The notes under the pieces were generated by a model. That model had not been told where the DNA came from. It did not search any database and saw only the letters and a list, made by a program, of their open reading frames with translations. DNA of 64,000 bases from Gemmatimonadota bacterium. Lineage in GTDB: Bacteria; Gemmatimonadota; Gemmatimonadetes; Palauibacterales; Palauibacteraceae. Both the position numbers and the translations under genes were made by a program. Numbering within the stretch: position 1 is the stretch's first letter; each line of letters begins with the position of its first letter. Shown in pieces: positions 17,709 through 28,600 of this stretch. Where the stretch lies: positions 1-64,000 of the forward strand of contig JAJDUL010000038.1 in assembly GCA_022826685.1 (NCBI GenBank), given 5' to 3'.

Positions 17709-19076
17709 ATGCCCTTTGAGAGCATAGATCCGACCACGGAGGAACGGCTCGCCTCGTTCCCCGCCCTCGATGCCGCCGGGATCGACGCGGCGCTCGAGCG
17801 GGCGCGGGACGCGTTCGAGGTGTGGAGGCGGGTGCCGGTGGCCGAGAGGGCCGAACGTCTTCTCGCGCTCGCGGAACTCGTGGAGCGGGGCAAGGCGGCG
17901 TACGGCCTGCTGATGACGCGCGAGATGGGCAAGCCGTTGGCCAGCGCGGTCGCCGAGGCGGAAAAATGCTCCTGGGTGTGCCGCTACTACGCGGAGCACG
18001 GGCCGGCGCACCTGGCGCCCGAGCGTTTCGAGTCCACGGGCACGCACTGCTGGGTCGAGTACCACCCCCTGGGCGCGGTGCTCGGGATCATGCCGTGGAA
18101 CTTCCCGTTCTGGCAGGCCATGCGCTCCGCGGTGCCGACGGTGCTGGCGGGGAACGTCTTCCTGCTCAAGCACTCGCCCAACGTGCCTCAGTGCGCGGTC
18201 GCGCTCGAGGGGCTGTTCTCGCGCGCCGGATTCCCCGAGGGCGTATTCCAGAACGTCTTCGTCGAGGTCGAGGACATCCCCCGCATGCTCGACGACCCCA
18301 TCGTGCAGGCCGCCTCCCTCACGGGCTCCGTCGCGGCCGGTTCCGCGCTCGCGGCCGAGGCCGGACGCCGCATCAAGACGACCGTGCTCGAACTCGGCGG
18401 CAGCGATCCCTTCATCGTCATGGAGAGCGCGGACATGGAGCGGGCCGTCGCGACCGCCGTCGATGCCCGCATGTGGAACAACGGCCAGTCGTGCATCGCC
18501 GCGAAGCGGATGCTCGTCCAGAGTTCGATCGTCGACGAGTTCACGGAGCGGCTCGTCGAGCGCGTGGCGGCGCTTCACGTCGGCGACCCGAAGGAGGCCG
18601 AGGTCGAGATCGGACCGCTGGCCCGTCGCGACCTGCGGGACACGGTCGCGGAGCAGGTGCAGGCCACCGTGGCGGCCGGCGCCCGCGTGGCCACGGGCGG
18701 GCGCGTGCCCGACCGGCACGGATGGTTCTACGAGCCGACCGTGCTCACCGATGTCCCGGACGGATCCCCGGCCACGGATGACGAGATCTTCGGTCCCGTC
18801 GCCAGCATCTTCCCGGTCGCCGACATGGACGAGGCCATCGAGCTGGCGAATGCGACGGAGTTCGGCCTCTGCTCCGCAATCTGGACGAACGATCCCGAGG
18901 AACGGGCCCGGGCCGTCCGCGACCTGGAGGCCGGCGGCGTCTTCATCAACGGGATGTCCGCCTCCGATCCCCGCGTCCCCTTCGGCGGCGTCAAGCGCTC
19001 GGGCTACGGGCGCGAACTCGGCCCCCACGCGATCCGCGAATTCGTGAACGTGAAGACGGTCTGGGTCGGCGACTGA
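17709..19076 (+). CDS. NAD(P)-dependent aldehyde dehydrogenase, succinate-semialdehyde type (Sad/GabD-like)
   Basis: A 455-residue aldehyde dehydrogenase, a little shorter than the ~480-residue GabD family at the N-terminus and close to E. coli Sad/YneI in layout. Key residues are visible: Asn131 in PWNFPFW, the nucleotide-binding SLTGSVAAG loop, the general base Glu228 in LELGGSDPF, and the catalytic Cys262 in GQSCIA. The C-terminal signature EIFGPVASIFPV is intact. Such enzymes oxidise succinate semialdehyde or similar C4-C5 semialdehydes. The ATG at 17709 follows AGAGGACG; the GTG at 17694 is an alternative. It lies convergent to the SDR gene with only 4 bases between the stops. Confidence 0.85.
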   Translation: MPFESIDPTTEERLASFPALDAAGIDAALERARDAFEVWRRVPVAERAERLLALAELVERGKAAYGLLMTREMGKPLASAVAEAEKCSWVCRYYAEHGPAHLAPERFESTGTHCWVEYHPLGAVLGIMPWNFPFWQAMRSAVPTVLAGNVFLLKHSPNVPQCAVALEGLFSRAGFPEGVFQNVFVEVEDIPRMLDDPIVQAASLTGSVAAGSALAAEAGRRIKTTVLELGGSDPFIVMESADMERAVATAVDARMWNNGQSCIAAKRMLVQSSIVDEFTERLVERVAALHVGDPKEAEVEIGPLARRDLRDTVAEQVQATVAAGARVATGGRVPDRHGWFYEPTVLTDVPDGSPATDDEIFGPVASIFPVADMDEAIELANATEFGLCSAIWTNDPEERARAVRDLEAGGVFINGMSASDPRVPFGGVKRSGYGRELGPHAIREFVNVKTVWVGD

Positions 19077-19080
19077 CGTT

Positions 19081-20166
19081 TCATCCCCGGCGGCCGCCCC
19101 GGGGCGCGGAGACGAGACCGTCGTCGAGCAGTTGCTGGAAGTGACTCGTAATGGTCTCCTCGACGGGACGGAATGCGACGCCGAGGATGGTCCTGGCGCG
19201 CGCGTTCTCGAACCTCAGCGGATACCCCACGTTGCGCTTCGCCACGGCGCGGGGGATCCCCCGCAGGGGTGCGTACGAGATGGACATCGGAGTGGGCACG
19301 GTGCGCCGGGGCAGGGGAAAGCGGTCGCCGAAGCGGTCCCGCAGGATCTCGGCGATTTCGATCAGGCTGCGGGTCTCGCTGACCAGGATGTAGCGTCCCT
19401 CCGCCTCCCGGACGAGACCCGCCTGCAGGTGACCTTCCGCGACATCCCGGACGTCGACGATGGCGAACTCCAGTTCAGCAGCACCGACGCGATGGGCGCC
19501 GTTTCCCAGATCGCGCATGATCAGGACCCCTTCGGCGTTCGTGCGTCGGCTGAGGCCGGGTCCAAGGACCAGCCCGGGATTCACGACCACCAGGTCCCAC
19601 CGGGTCTGTTCCTCCGCCATCTTCCAGGCCAGCCGTTCCGACAGAGTCTTGGAGTAGGAATAGGGCTGGTGGCCTTCGTGGCTGGTGGTGTTCCAGTGGC
19701 TCTCGTCGAATCGGCCCGCCTCGATCTGCTCCAGGTCGGCCGCGTCCCCATAGATCGCCACGATGCTGGACGTCAGCACCACCCGCTGGACCGCGCCTGT
19801 CCGGCCAGCGGCCTCGAGTACGTGGCGCGTGCCGCGTGTCGCGGGCTCGATGAGGTCGCGCAACGGATCGTCGACGTCGCGCACAATGAGCGGGGAAGCG
19901 GTGTGGAAGACCAGCGGGCATCCCGCCATCGCCCGGTCGAACCCGTTGGGATCGAGGAGGTCCGCGCGGAACAGGGACAGGGTTCCGGGACGGCCCCGGG
20001 CGATTGTCCGCAGATGGCCGGTTCTCGCGGGATCCCGGGGATCGCGCACGGTCCCGTGAACGTCGATGCCCAGTTCCAGAAGCCTCTTCACCAGCCACGA
20101 CGCGACGTAGCCGTTCGCACCCGTGACGAGAACCGGCCCGCGCGATCGCCGCCGACCGAGTGTCAC
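19081..20166 (-). CDS. NAD(P)-dependent SDR/epimerase-type reductase (dihydroflavonol-reductase-like)
   Basis: A ~361-residue extended short-chain dehydrogenase. It has the N-terminal Rossmann motif TGANGYVAS, a following HGTVRDPRDP loop as in dihydroflavonol/cinnamoyl-CoA reductases, the VFHTASP segment, and the catalytic YSYSK (YxxxK). Members reduce aldehydes or ketones with NADPH. The GTG start at 20166 overlaps the stop of the reductase-sulfotransferase gene by 4 bases (GTGA), so it belongs to the polyketide operon. The long upstream extension in the same frame is a shadow. A plausible role is reducing a released aldehyde or a keto group of the polyketide, but this rests on position. Confidence 0.8.
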   Translation of the reverse strand: MTLGRRRSRGPVLVTGANGYVASWLVKRLLELGIDVHGTVRDPRDPARTGHLRTIARGRPGTLSLFRADLLDPNGFDRAMAGCPLVFHTASPLIVRDVDDPLRDLIEPATRGTRHVLEAAGRTGAVQRVVLTSSIVAIYGDAADLEQIEAGRFDESHWNTTSHEGHQPYSYSKTLSERLAWKMAEEQTRWDLVVVNPGLVLGPGLSRRTNAEGVLIMRDLGNGAHRVGAAELEFAIVDVRDVAEGHLQAGLVREAEGRYILVSETRSLIEIAEILRDRFGDRFPLPRRTVPTPMSISYAPLRGIPRAVAKRNVGYPLRFENARARTILGVAFRPVEETITSHFQQLLDDGLVSAPRGGRRG

Positions 20167-22679
20167 AACAGCGAAGCCCGGCGGCTGTGGCCCGAAAGAA
20201 AATCGCGATAGCGGACGAACGCCTCGTCGATCATTTCCTGCGTCAGCCCGTAGTCGGCGATGTCGTACGTGTGGCGCTTCTCGGTGCGGCGGCGCTCGCT
20301 CTGCTCGTCGAGCCACACTTCCATGGCGGCGACGACTTCGGGTCTCAGCGGCCAGCCGAAACGATCGTAAACGTGGGCCACGACGGCCGTCGGATCCTGA
20401 ACCAGATCGTAGTAGCTCACGTCGATCCAGCGGTCGTCCAGCTCCGGGCGCGACTCGCGAAACGCCACCGCCCGATCGAGGAGGAGGCCCATCGCCCGCA
20501 ACTGCTCGGCGCCCAACTCAGCCGGGGGACGCGGCTTGCTGACGTCCGCGCGGATCCGCTCCACCAGGCTGCACCACGATCCCATGAACTGCGCGGGCTC
20601 GCGGTGCGTCTGGATGAACAGGGCGTCGGGATAGGCTTCGGTCAGCGCCTCCAGCTCCCTGAGATGCGCCGGCATCTTGAACAGCCACTGTCCGTCGGCC
20701 CCGCGATTCCACTCCCGGCGCTGCCAGGTGTAGTGCTGCATGACGCGCCGGTGCAGAGCGTACGATTCGCGCGAGCCGCTCGCTTCGAGCCAGCGCTCGT
20801 AGGTCGGGATTGGATGCCGCGTGGCAAACATCCAGGCTCTGAACGAGAGCCGGAGAATCGCCATGTCCTCTTCCGGCTCGTCGAGGCCGACATGATGAGT
20901 CCCCTCGAAGGAATCGATGATGCCGGACGCCCTGAACACGTCCCTCGCCAGCGCGCGGCGCGGGTCCTCGGACGTGCCGGCCAGGCCGGCGTCATCGCCG
21001 CCGGCGATGACGGGCTCGACGTACTCGTACGCCCGCAGCGCCCAGAACCGGGGATCCCGGGCCATGAGGCGGTGCAGGTAGGTGGTGCCCGTCCGGTTGA
21101 TGCCGACGATGAACACCGGCCGGACGATCTCCTGCCGCTCGATCACGGGATGGCGCAGGCGTTCGCCGGCGAGTTCGGCGTTGTTCCGAAGGATTCGGCA
21201 CATGTCGAAGACGATGTGGCCGACCCGATCTTCCGGCAGGGTCGCTTCGGGCGAGTTGAGCGCGTCGACAAGCTGCTCCAGCCCTTCGAACATCCACTCG
21301 GGGTAGGTGTCCTCGAAGGAGACGCCGTTTTCTCCGGCGTAACGTCGCGCCTGCGTCACCAGCCGGTCGAAGTCCAGGCTGCGGCGCGGCTGCGGATAGG
21401 GCCAGTCCTCGCGATGCGCCCGCACCCACCGGTTATGACGCACGTACCGGGTAAGCGGGCCGAGCCATTCAATCGGCTCGGGGCAGTCCTCGCGAATGGC
21501 GCGGTCGCTGACCGGGAGCGACGTGGCCGCCGCGGCCCCTTGCAGCCAATAGCGTCCGAAGTGATCGAGCACCGGCCAGTACCCGGCCATGGGAGAGGCG
21601 TCGCCGCGGGCCTGGCAGGCGCGCCTGAAGGCCTGGTACGACACCTCCGGCAAATCCAGTCCGACCTCCTCGAGCGACACTGTGCGATAGGAAGGCGTCG
21701 GATTGCAGCAGTTGTAGAGCGTGAACCGTCGTTCCGGGTTCAATGAGATGTCGGTGCAGATGCGGCTCAGTGTATCGACCGGGTCGTTGGTGGACTGCAG
21801 GGCGAACCCGGATGGAACCAACCCGGCGTCGACGATCGCCGCGAAGAGTCGCTGGGTGATGTTGCTCGGCTCACTGTATCCGGTCGTTGACATGCTGGTC
21901 TGCCCCAGGCGAAACACGGCCACGGGGAGGCCGGCCGACTGCGCGAACAGCAGCGCCTGCTCGGCAACCAGCTTGCTCCAGGGATATCCGAGCAGTCCGA
22001 GCGGAAACGTCTTCTTCATGCTCGCCAGATCGGGCTGCCCCTGGTGGGCGATGCGGCTCCCCTCGTACTCGTGCGCGAAGGTGCAGACGTACTCGGGGAA
22101 GATCCCCATTGTCCCGGCGTAGAACAGGTGCTTGTGGCGCGTGCGCAGGCACAGCTCCAGCACGTTGCGAAGACTGGACGTGTTCACGCTGCGGATGCCG
22201 GCGTACGAGGCGGCCAGGCTCAGCGTGGCGGCGAGGTGATAGACGGCGTCGACGTTCGCGCAGAGATGATCGAAGTCGGCGTGCGGCAGACCGAGCCGCG
22301 GCTGGGCGATGTCCCCCGTGCAGATGTGGATGCGCGGAGCGAAGTCATCATCCCATGTCTCCGCGTGCTTCATGTTCGCGCGCAGCCGCCTGAGACCCTT
22401 CTCCTCGCTCGGCGCCCGCACGAGGCAGTGCACCTCCAGGCCGGCGTCATGCGCCAGCAGGTCGCGCACCAGGAAGCGCCCGACGAAGCCGGTCGCACCG
22501 GTCACGAGCACGCGGCGGATGTCCGAAGGAGAGACGGCTTCGGCCGGCGCCGCTCCGGTCACGGCGGCGCGCACGAAGCGACGCAGCTCCGAGAGGTCGC
22601 GTTCACAGTGCGGCGGCAGCTTCCCGACCAGTGGCGGGACCGGGCTGCGGGTCGCCGTTGTCGCCATGGACCGCGTCAT
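20163..22679 (-). CDS. Thioester reductase-sulfotransferase fusion protein
   Basis: An 838-residue two-domain protein. Residues ~50-400 are a thioester reductase-type extended SDR, as found at the ends of NRPS/PKS lines and in carboxylic acid reductases: VTGATGFVGRFL (59-70), the HLAA segment, and the catalytic GYPWSK (Tyr232, Lys236). Residues ~515-830 are a sulfotransferase (Sulfotransfer_3-like) with the PAPS 5'-phosphosulfate loop VGINRTGTTYL (525-535) and a conserved HREPAQFMGSW segment, similar to the 3'-phosphate-binding strand. The domain pair suggests reductive release of an acyl chain from the PKS acyl carrier protein followed, or accompanied, by PAPS-dependent sulfation of a hydroxyl. 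The ATG at 22679 overlaps the PKS stop by 4 bases. Whether both domains act on the same molecule is an inference. Confidence 0.85.
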   Translation of the reverse strand: MTRSMATTATRSPVPPLVGKLPPHCERDLSELRRFVRAAVTGAAPAEAVSPSDIRRVLVTGATGFVGRFLVRDLLAHDAGLEVHCLVRAPSEEKGLRRLRANMKHAETWDDDFAPRIHICTGDIAQPRLGLPHADFDHLCANVDAVYHLAATLSLAASYAGIRSVNTSSLRNVLELCLRTRHKHLFYAGTMGIFPEYVCTFAHEYEGSRIAHQGQPDLASMKKTFPLGLLGYPWSKLVAEQALLFAQSAGLPVAVFRLGQTSMSTTGYSEPSNITQRLFAAIVDAGLVPSGFALQSTNDPVDTLSRICTDISLNPERRFTLYNCCNPTPSYRTVSLEEVGLDLPEVSYQAFRRACQARGDASPMAGYWPVLDHFGRYWLQGAAAATSLPVSDRAIREDCPEPIEWLGPLTRYVRHNRWVRAHREDWPYPQPRRSLDFDRLVTQARRYAGENGVSFEDTYPEWMFEGLEQLVDALNSPEATLPEDRVGHIVFDMCRILRNNAELAGERLRHPVIERQEIVRPVFIVGINRTGTTYLHRLMARDPRFWALRAYEYVEPVIAGGDDAGLAGTSEDPRRALARDVFRASGIIDSFEGTHHVGLDEPEEDMAILRLSFRAWMFATRHPIPTYERWLEASGSRESYALHRRVMQHYTWQRREWNRGADGQWLFKMPAHLRELEALTEAYPDALFIQTHREPAQFMGSWCSLVERIRADVSKPRPPAELGAEQLRAMGLLLDRAVAFRESRPELDDRWIDVSYYDLVQDPTAVVAHVYDRFGWPLRPEVVAAMEVWLDEQSERRRTEKRHTYDIADYGLTQEMIDEAFVRYRDFLSGHSRRASLL

Positions 22680-25600
22680 GCCTGGATCGGGAAGTGGTCC
22701 TCCAACCTGTTCGCAAAGGGCGAACGCCGCCTGCGTACCTGGTGTACGCGTTGCGGTGAGACATCCGCCGATCCATCGGTTTCGGCTACGGCCTCACCTT
22801 CCGCATCCGACTCGGCTCCGTGCACGATCATCTCCGCCAGTGACAGGGCAGAGGCGGTCGTCATCAGCTCGAGGGCGCTCACCTGCCGATTGTATTGCGC
22901 CTGAATGAAGGCGCCGAGTTCGGCGACTGAAATCGACGTGAGCCCGAAGCTCGACAGCGGCTCCGCGACATCGCCCTCTTCGTGCCCGCAAAGTTCGGCC
23001 ACCTTGGCAGAGATCTGGGCGACAACGCTCTCCAGGGTCAGTTCGCCGCGCACGTTCACCTCGAACGCCGCCTGATTGTTGAGCAGGCGCCCGTTGCGCA
23101 TGTAGTCCGGGGAATCGACGGTCCACGCCGGGTTGGAGAACAGCGCGGTGACCATATGGTCATGCCCCTTCGTGCCGGGCTCCGTCGGGTCGGGCGCCAT
23201 CGCGCGCAGGGCGTAGTCGAGATTGGCGATCGCGAAATCCGCGCTCACCGTCATCATCCCCGCCGCGCGCATCATGCGCATCACGTGGAGGCTGCGCGCC
23301 GCCATCCCGACCTCCGTGACGGGACCGAGGTTATACGAGAACCCCGCCAGCCCCTGCCGGCGACGCCAGGCCGCCAGCCCGTCCAGGAACGCGCTCGCGC
23401 TGCTGTAGTTGACCTGCCCCACGTTGCCGAACGTCGAAGCGATGGAGGAGAAGAGGACGAAGTAGTCGAGGGCGCAGTCGGTCGTGGCATCGTGCAGGTT
23501 CAGGGCGCCGCGGGCCTTGGGCGCGAACACGTTCTCCAGCGACTCGGCGGAGGTATCGAGGAACGAGCGGTCCTCCAGCGTTCCGGCAAGGTGGAAGACA
23601 CCCTTGAGCGGCCGCTGCAGTCCGGCGATGCAGCGGCGCACGTCCTCCTCGTCGCGCACGTCGCCCGAAACGATCTCGATCTCGTAATCGCCGGTCATCT
23701 TCGACAGCGTGGTCGTCTGGCGGAGCCACTCGACGCTCCGTCGACGCTCCGGATCGCGGTCCATCAGCGTGACGTGCCGAGCCCCCGCCGCGATCAGGTA
23801 GGGCACCAGGCGCAGCCCGAAGCCACCCAGCCCGCCCGTGACCAGATAGGTGGCCTCGGGGTCGAGGAAGGGGCGCGTGTCCGCGATCGCGAACCCCCGA
23901 TCCGCCGGGTCGGACGGCGCCTTCAGGACCAGTTTCCCCTGGTGCCCGCCCGTCGTCATCAGGCGGAGCGCCCTGGCGTAGTCGCGGTACTCGTAGGCGG
24001 TGAGTCGGGGTGGCGGCACGGCGCCCTCGTTCATGAGGTCCAGACAGGCCTGCGAGAGCATGTGCGACAGCACCGGATCGTCGAGCATCAACCGGTCGAC
24101 GTCGATCGCGGCGAAGCGGAGGTTCTTGCGGAAGACCCGCATGCCGAGCGAGTTGTCCGTGAAGATGTCGACCTTCCCGATCTCGCAGTGCCACCCCGAG
24201 GGCCTCAGGGCCTTGAGACAGAGGGCGATGTGGTGGCCGGCGAGCGAGTTCAGCACGACGTCGACGCCTTCGCCTCCCGTGGCCTCCATCAGGTCATCGT
24301 ACCAGTCGTGGCTGTGCGAATCGAACGCCCCGCGCACGCCCATCTCGAGCAACTGCTGGCGCTTGCTCCGGTTGCCGGCGGTCGCGTAGACCTCCGCCCC
24401 GACGTGGTGCGCCAGCGCGATCGCCGCCTGTCCGACGCCGCCCATCGCGGAGTGGATGAGGACCCGCTGCCCCTCTCTCAGCCGCGCCAGGTGGATGAGC
24501 GCGTAGTACGCGGTCACGGTCACGGAGAGGGACGCCGCGGCCTCCTCCATGCTCAGCCCGGGCGGCTTGAGGAAGGCCAGGTGCTCGTTCACGACGATTC
24601 GGTTGGCGATGCAGCCGCCCGTCGTGACGGCCACCTCGTCGCCGGGGCTCAGACGCTTCACGTCCGGGCCGGCGCGGCGTACGACCCCGCTCCCCTCGAT
24701 GCCGACCTCGCGGCCCAGCGCCGAGCGCTCGTAGGCCAGCGCGGGGAGGAGCCCCAGCGTGACCATGACATCCCGAAAGTTCAGAGCCGCCGCGGCCATT
24801 TCGATCTCGACGTCGGAGGGTCCCAGGCGGGGCAATGCCGTTGTCGCCACCTGCAGGCCGCTCACCTGGCCGGGGTTGTCCAGCCGGAGCCGGTAGGGGG
24901 GATCAGCGCCCGCGGGCACGAGCGGCCAACGATCCCGAACGCTCACCACGCGCGGTACCCACAGGCGTCCGTCCCTGACAGCCAGTTCCCGTTCGCGCGG
25001 GTCGCACGCGTCCAGGCGTGCCAGCGCCTCGAGGTCGTCCGCCGTGCCCAGATCCACGAGACGGAAGTCGATCTTCGTGTCCTCGGCGAGAAGCTCGAGC
25101 GCCAGGCTGCGTACCGCTCCCCACAGCGCGCTTCCTCGCGGCGCCTCCACGCCGCAAACGGCGCCCTGCGTCACAACGTTCAAGCGACACGTCCGGTTCG
25201 CGCTCTCAAGCCGGAGGGGCGCCAGGGCCTGGAGCAAGGCGACGAGGCGCCACACCGCTCGCTCGCCCGTCGGATCGTCCGGGGCCGGCCCGACGAAGAA
25301 ATCGATCGCCTCGAGGTCCGCACCCCACGGCCACTCTTCCAGCGATGTGAAATCACCGTCCTCGAGGGCGCTCCAGGGGACGCTATACGCTTGGGTCGGA
25401 TCGAGTTGCGCGATCCATTCCGTGGCCGGGCTCCCGGGTTCTCCGATCACCCAGCGGGGACCGGCGGTGTCGGCCGAAACCGCGGCAGCGTCGGCCGGCG
25501 CGGGATCCTCCTGCGCAGCCTGCAGGAGCGTCGCGCGGGGGCCGGCGTGAAGCGTGCTCCAGCCGTTCCCCGCCTCGATGACGTCGCTCTCGTCATGCGA

Positions 25601-28600
25601 GACGAGCGCGAGTCCCCCGGGCACGGCCAGCCGCTCGACGAGCGCCCACGCTTCGGCCCAGCGATCCCCGCCCGCTTCGCCTTCGCCCGGATCACGGTGC
25701 AGAAGAACGATCTCGGCCGCGGCGGGTCGCAGCAGACCCGTCGCCATATCCGTCTCGGCGGCGCCCTCCGCCGCGGGTTCCAGCGAGGCGAAGCGAATCG
25801 CGGCATCGCGGTGATTGAAGGCTTCGTAGAGTGCCTGCGTGGATTCCTCGTCGTCCCCGAGCAGCCAGTACTCGCTCTGCGCGTCGGGGCCGGAGAGATG
25901 CTCCAGGCATCGGTTGAGCATGGTCCGTTCCGCCTCCCGGCGGCCGGCGATTTCGACGACGTGACAGGCGTACGGGCTGCCCGCCGCACCCTGTTCGATG
26001 GCCGCGATGAGGGCGGCGGGATCGACGTCCCCGTCGCGGACCGCGTCTCCGATCCGGGGCGCCGGAGGCACGAACTTCGGTTGCCATCGGATGAGGTGCT
26101 TGCTGTCCGGGACGTCGCTCCAGCGCGGATTGCTGTTGAAGGAGTGATACTCTCCGATGTGGGCGAGCAGTTGCCCTGTATCGGTGTCGTAGAGGCTGAG
26201 CCGCCCGATGTACAGCTCGCCGAGAGGCTTGTTGTACTGGCCCCGCTCGTCCACGTCGAACCAGTCGCCCGTATCGACGAGAAAGCAGGTGATGCGCGGC
26301 CCCGTCGGGGGCCGCACGAACGTAATGTCGCACGCCCGCTGCGGCATGGAGAAGAAGTCGGGCAGGCGCATCAGGTAGCGCAGGAAAATCTGCAGCCCGC
26401 CGTCGGTAAGCGGGGGGTAGAGGAGATATCCCTCCTCGCGGCCGGACGCCCACAGTTCCTCGTCGACCTCGATTTCGAACAGCATGTCCGTCGAACCCGA
26501 GTCCATCTCGATCCGCTGGACGCTGCGGAACTCGGGCCCGAACTCGAAGGCATCCCCGACGACCGCTTCAATCTGGTCGTAGAACTCCTCTCCCGTCGCG
26601 AGGGGTGAGGGATCGAAATCGGACGCGAGGAGATCGTCCAGGGTCGGGAAGGCGTCGACTGCATGGTTTTCATCCACGCGCCGCACCCTTCCGCGGCAGT
26701 GCAGCGTCCCGGCTTCATCATCCTCGAAGGATCGGGTGGAGATGGTGAACGTGTACTGCCCTGGAGCGTCGGGCACGGGAAACAGGGCGGTCTGCAGCCG
26801 CACCGGTGTCGGATTCACCGGCGTGTGTTGCAGGAACTCGATCTCCTCGATGTTGATGGGGTCTCCGGAGAACGCCTGCAGCAGGAGTTCGATGTATCCG
26901 GCGGCCGGAATGATCGGGGCCCGGTGGACGCGATGGTCGGTCAGCCAGGGAAAATCCTTCTCGGAGAGCCGCGCCTCGAACAGGATGTGGTCGCAGGCCA
27001 CGCGGTGTCCGACGAAGGGGCCGTGGGAGTACTCGCCACGCTGGACGAACATCTCGTCGTCGACCAGGTCGTCATTGCTCGTGGTCTCTTCCCTGGGATG
27101 ACCGGGAAGGAGATGGGCGATGGGTTCCGGACGCGGATACTGCGAGGTAAAATCCAACGCGACGCCGGCCCGGTAGAGGTTCCCCAGGGCCTCCTGAAAG
27201 CCCGGGCACGCATCCTCATCCTTCATCAGGGTAGGGAGACAGACCGCGGCCGGGCCGGCCGCTTCCAGGCACTGCCGGATCAGGGGCTGCAGCGCGCCGT
27301 GGGGGGCGATCTCCAGAACCACGTCGGGGCGGCATTCCCGCCTCACGGTCTCCATCGCCATGCCGAAGAGGACGGGGTTCCGGATGTTGGACCACCAGTA
27401 GGCGTTGTCCAGACGCTCCACGGTCTCCCCCGTGACGGAGGACACCATGGGCACGTCGCCGTCGAAGTCGCATTCGTTCAGGAAGGCGAGCGCCTCCAGC
27501 GCGTCGTCCCGCAGCGGATCCATCGCGGTGGAATGGAAGGCGATGTTCCCGGGGATCAGCCGGTTCTGCAGGCCGCGCCGGTCGAGTTCCGCCATCACGG
27601 GCCGCAGCGCGGCTTCCTTCCCGCAGATGACCGTGTTGGCGGGCGAGTTCTCGCAGGCGATCTCCGCCTCGGCGGGCCGGTGGTTTCTCAGCAGATCCTC
27701 GACGGCCGGCCGGTCGAGGCCGATCGCCAGCATCCGGCCGGAGCCGGCCACCCGCTGCTGCAGCGTGGCGCGGTGATAGACGAGCCGCGTCGCATCGGCG
27801 AGTGAAAGCGCCCCGCTCGCGTACGCCGCGGCGACCTCGCCCGAACTGTGTCCGACGACGCACTCCGGATGGACACCCCAGGCCGCCAGCATCTCCACCA
27901 GGGCACACTGGATCATGAAAATGGCTGGCTGGGCGAGCTGAACCTCGTTCAACTCCTCCTGGCTCGCCGAGAAACAGGCGTCGCGCAGCGACGCGTCCGA
28001 GTGTTTCCGCCATTCCTTCTCGATGGCATCGACCACCCGCCGGAATACGGGATCCGCGTCGTAGAGATCGCGCCCGCACCCTGCCCACTGCGTACCCTGT
28101 CCCGAGAACACCATGGCCACCCGGCGGTCGCCCGCTTCCACCGTGGAGACCGGGGAGGGGTCTTCCACGAAGGCGTCCAGTGCCTCGACCAGCTCCGAGC
28201 GGCTGCGGACAGCGAACGCCGTGCGCGCGGGGAACCGGGCGCGGCGCCGGCTCAGATTCCCGGCCAGCGTGTAGAGGTCGGTTTCCCGCCCGTCGAGGTA
28301 CTCGCGCAGGCGCCTGGCGCTCTCCTCGAGGGCCTTCGGCGCCCGCGCCGAGAGGGGGATCATGTAGCCGGCGTCGGGCGCCAGCGGCACCGACCATTCC
28401 CTCGATCGGTCCCGCCGGTACTCCCGCACGACGCAGTGTCCGTTCGCACCGCCGAAGCCGAAGGAGTTGATCCCGACGACGACCGCGCGGTCGGGGAACG
28501 GCTCGCAGGCGGTCTGCACCTCGATGGGACCGAGGTCGAAATCGATCTCCGGGTTCGGAACCAGGTAGTTCTGGGAGATGGGGGCGAACGTCCGCCGCCG

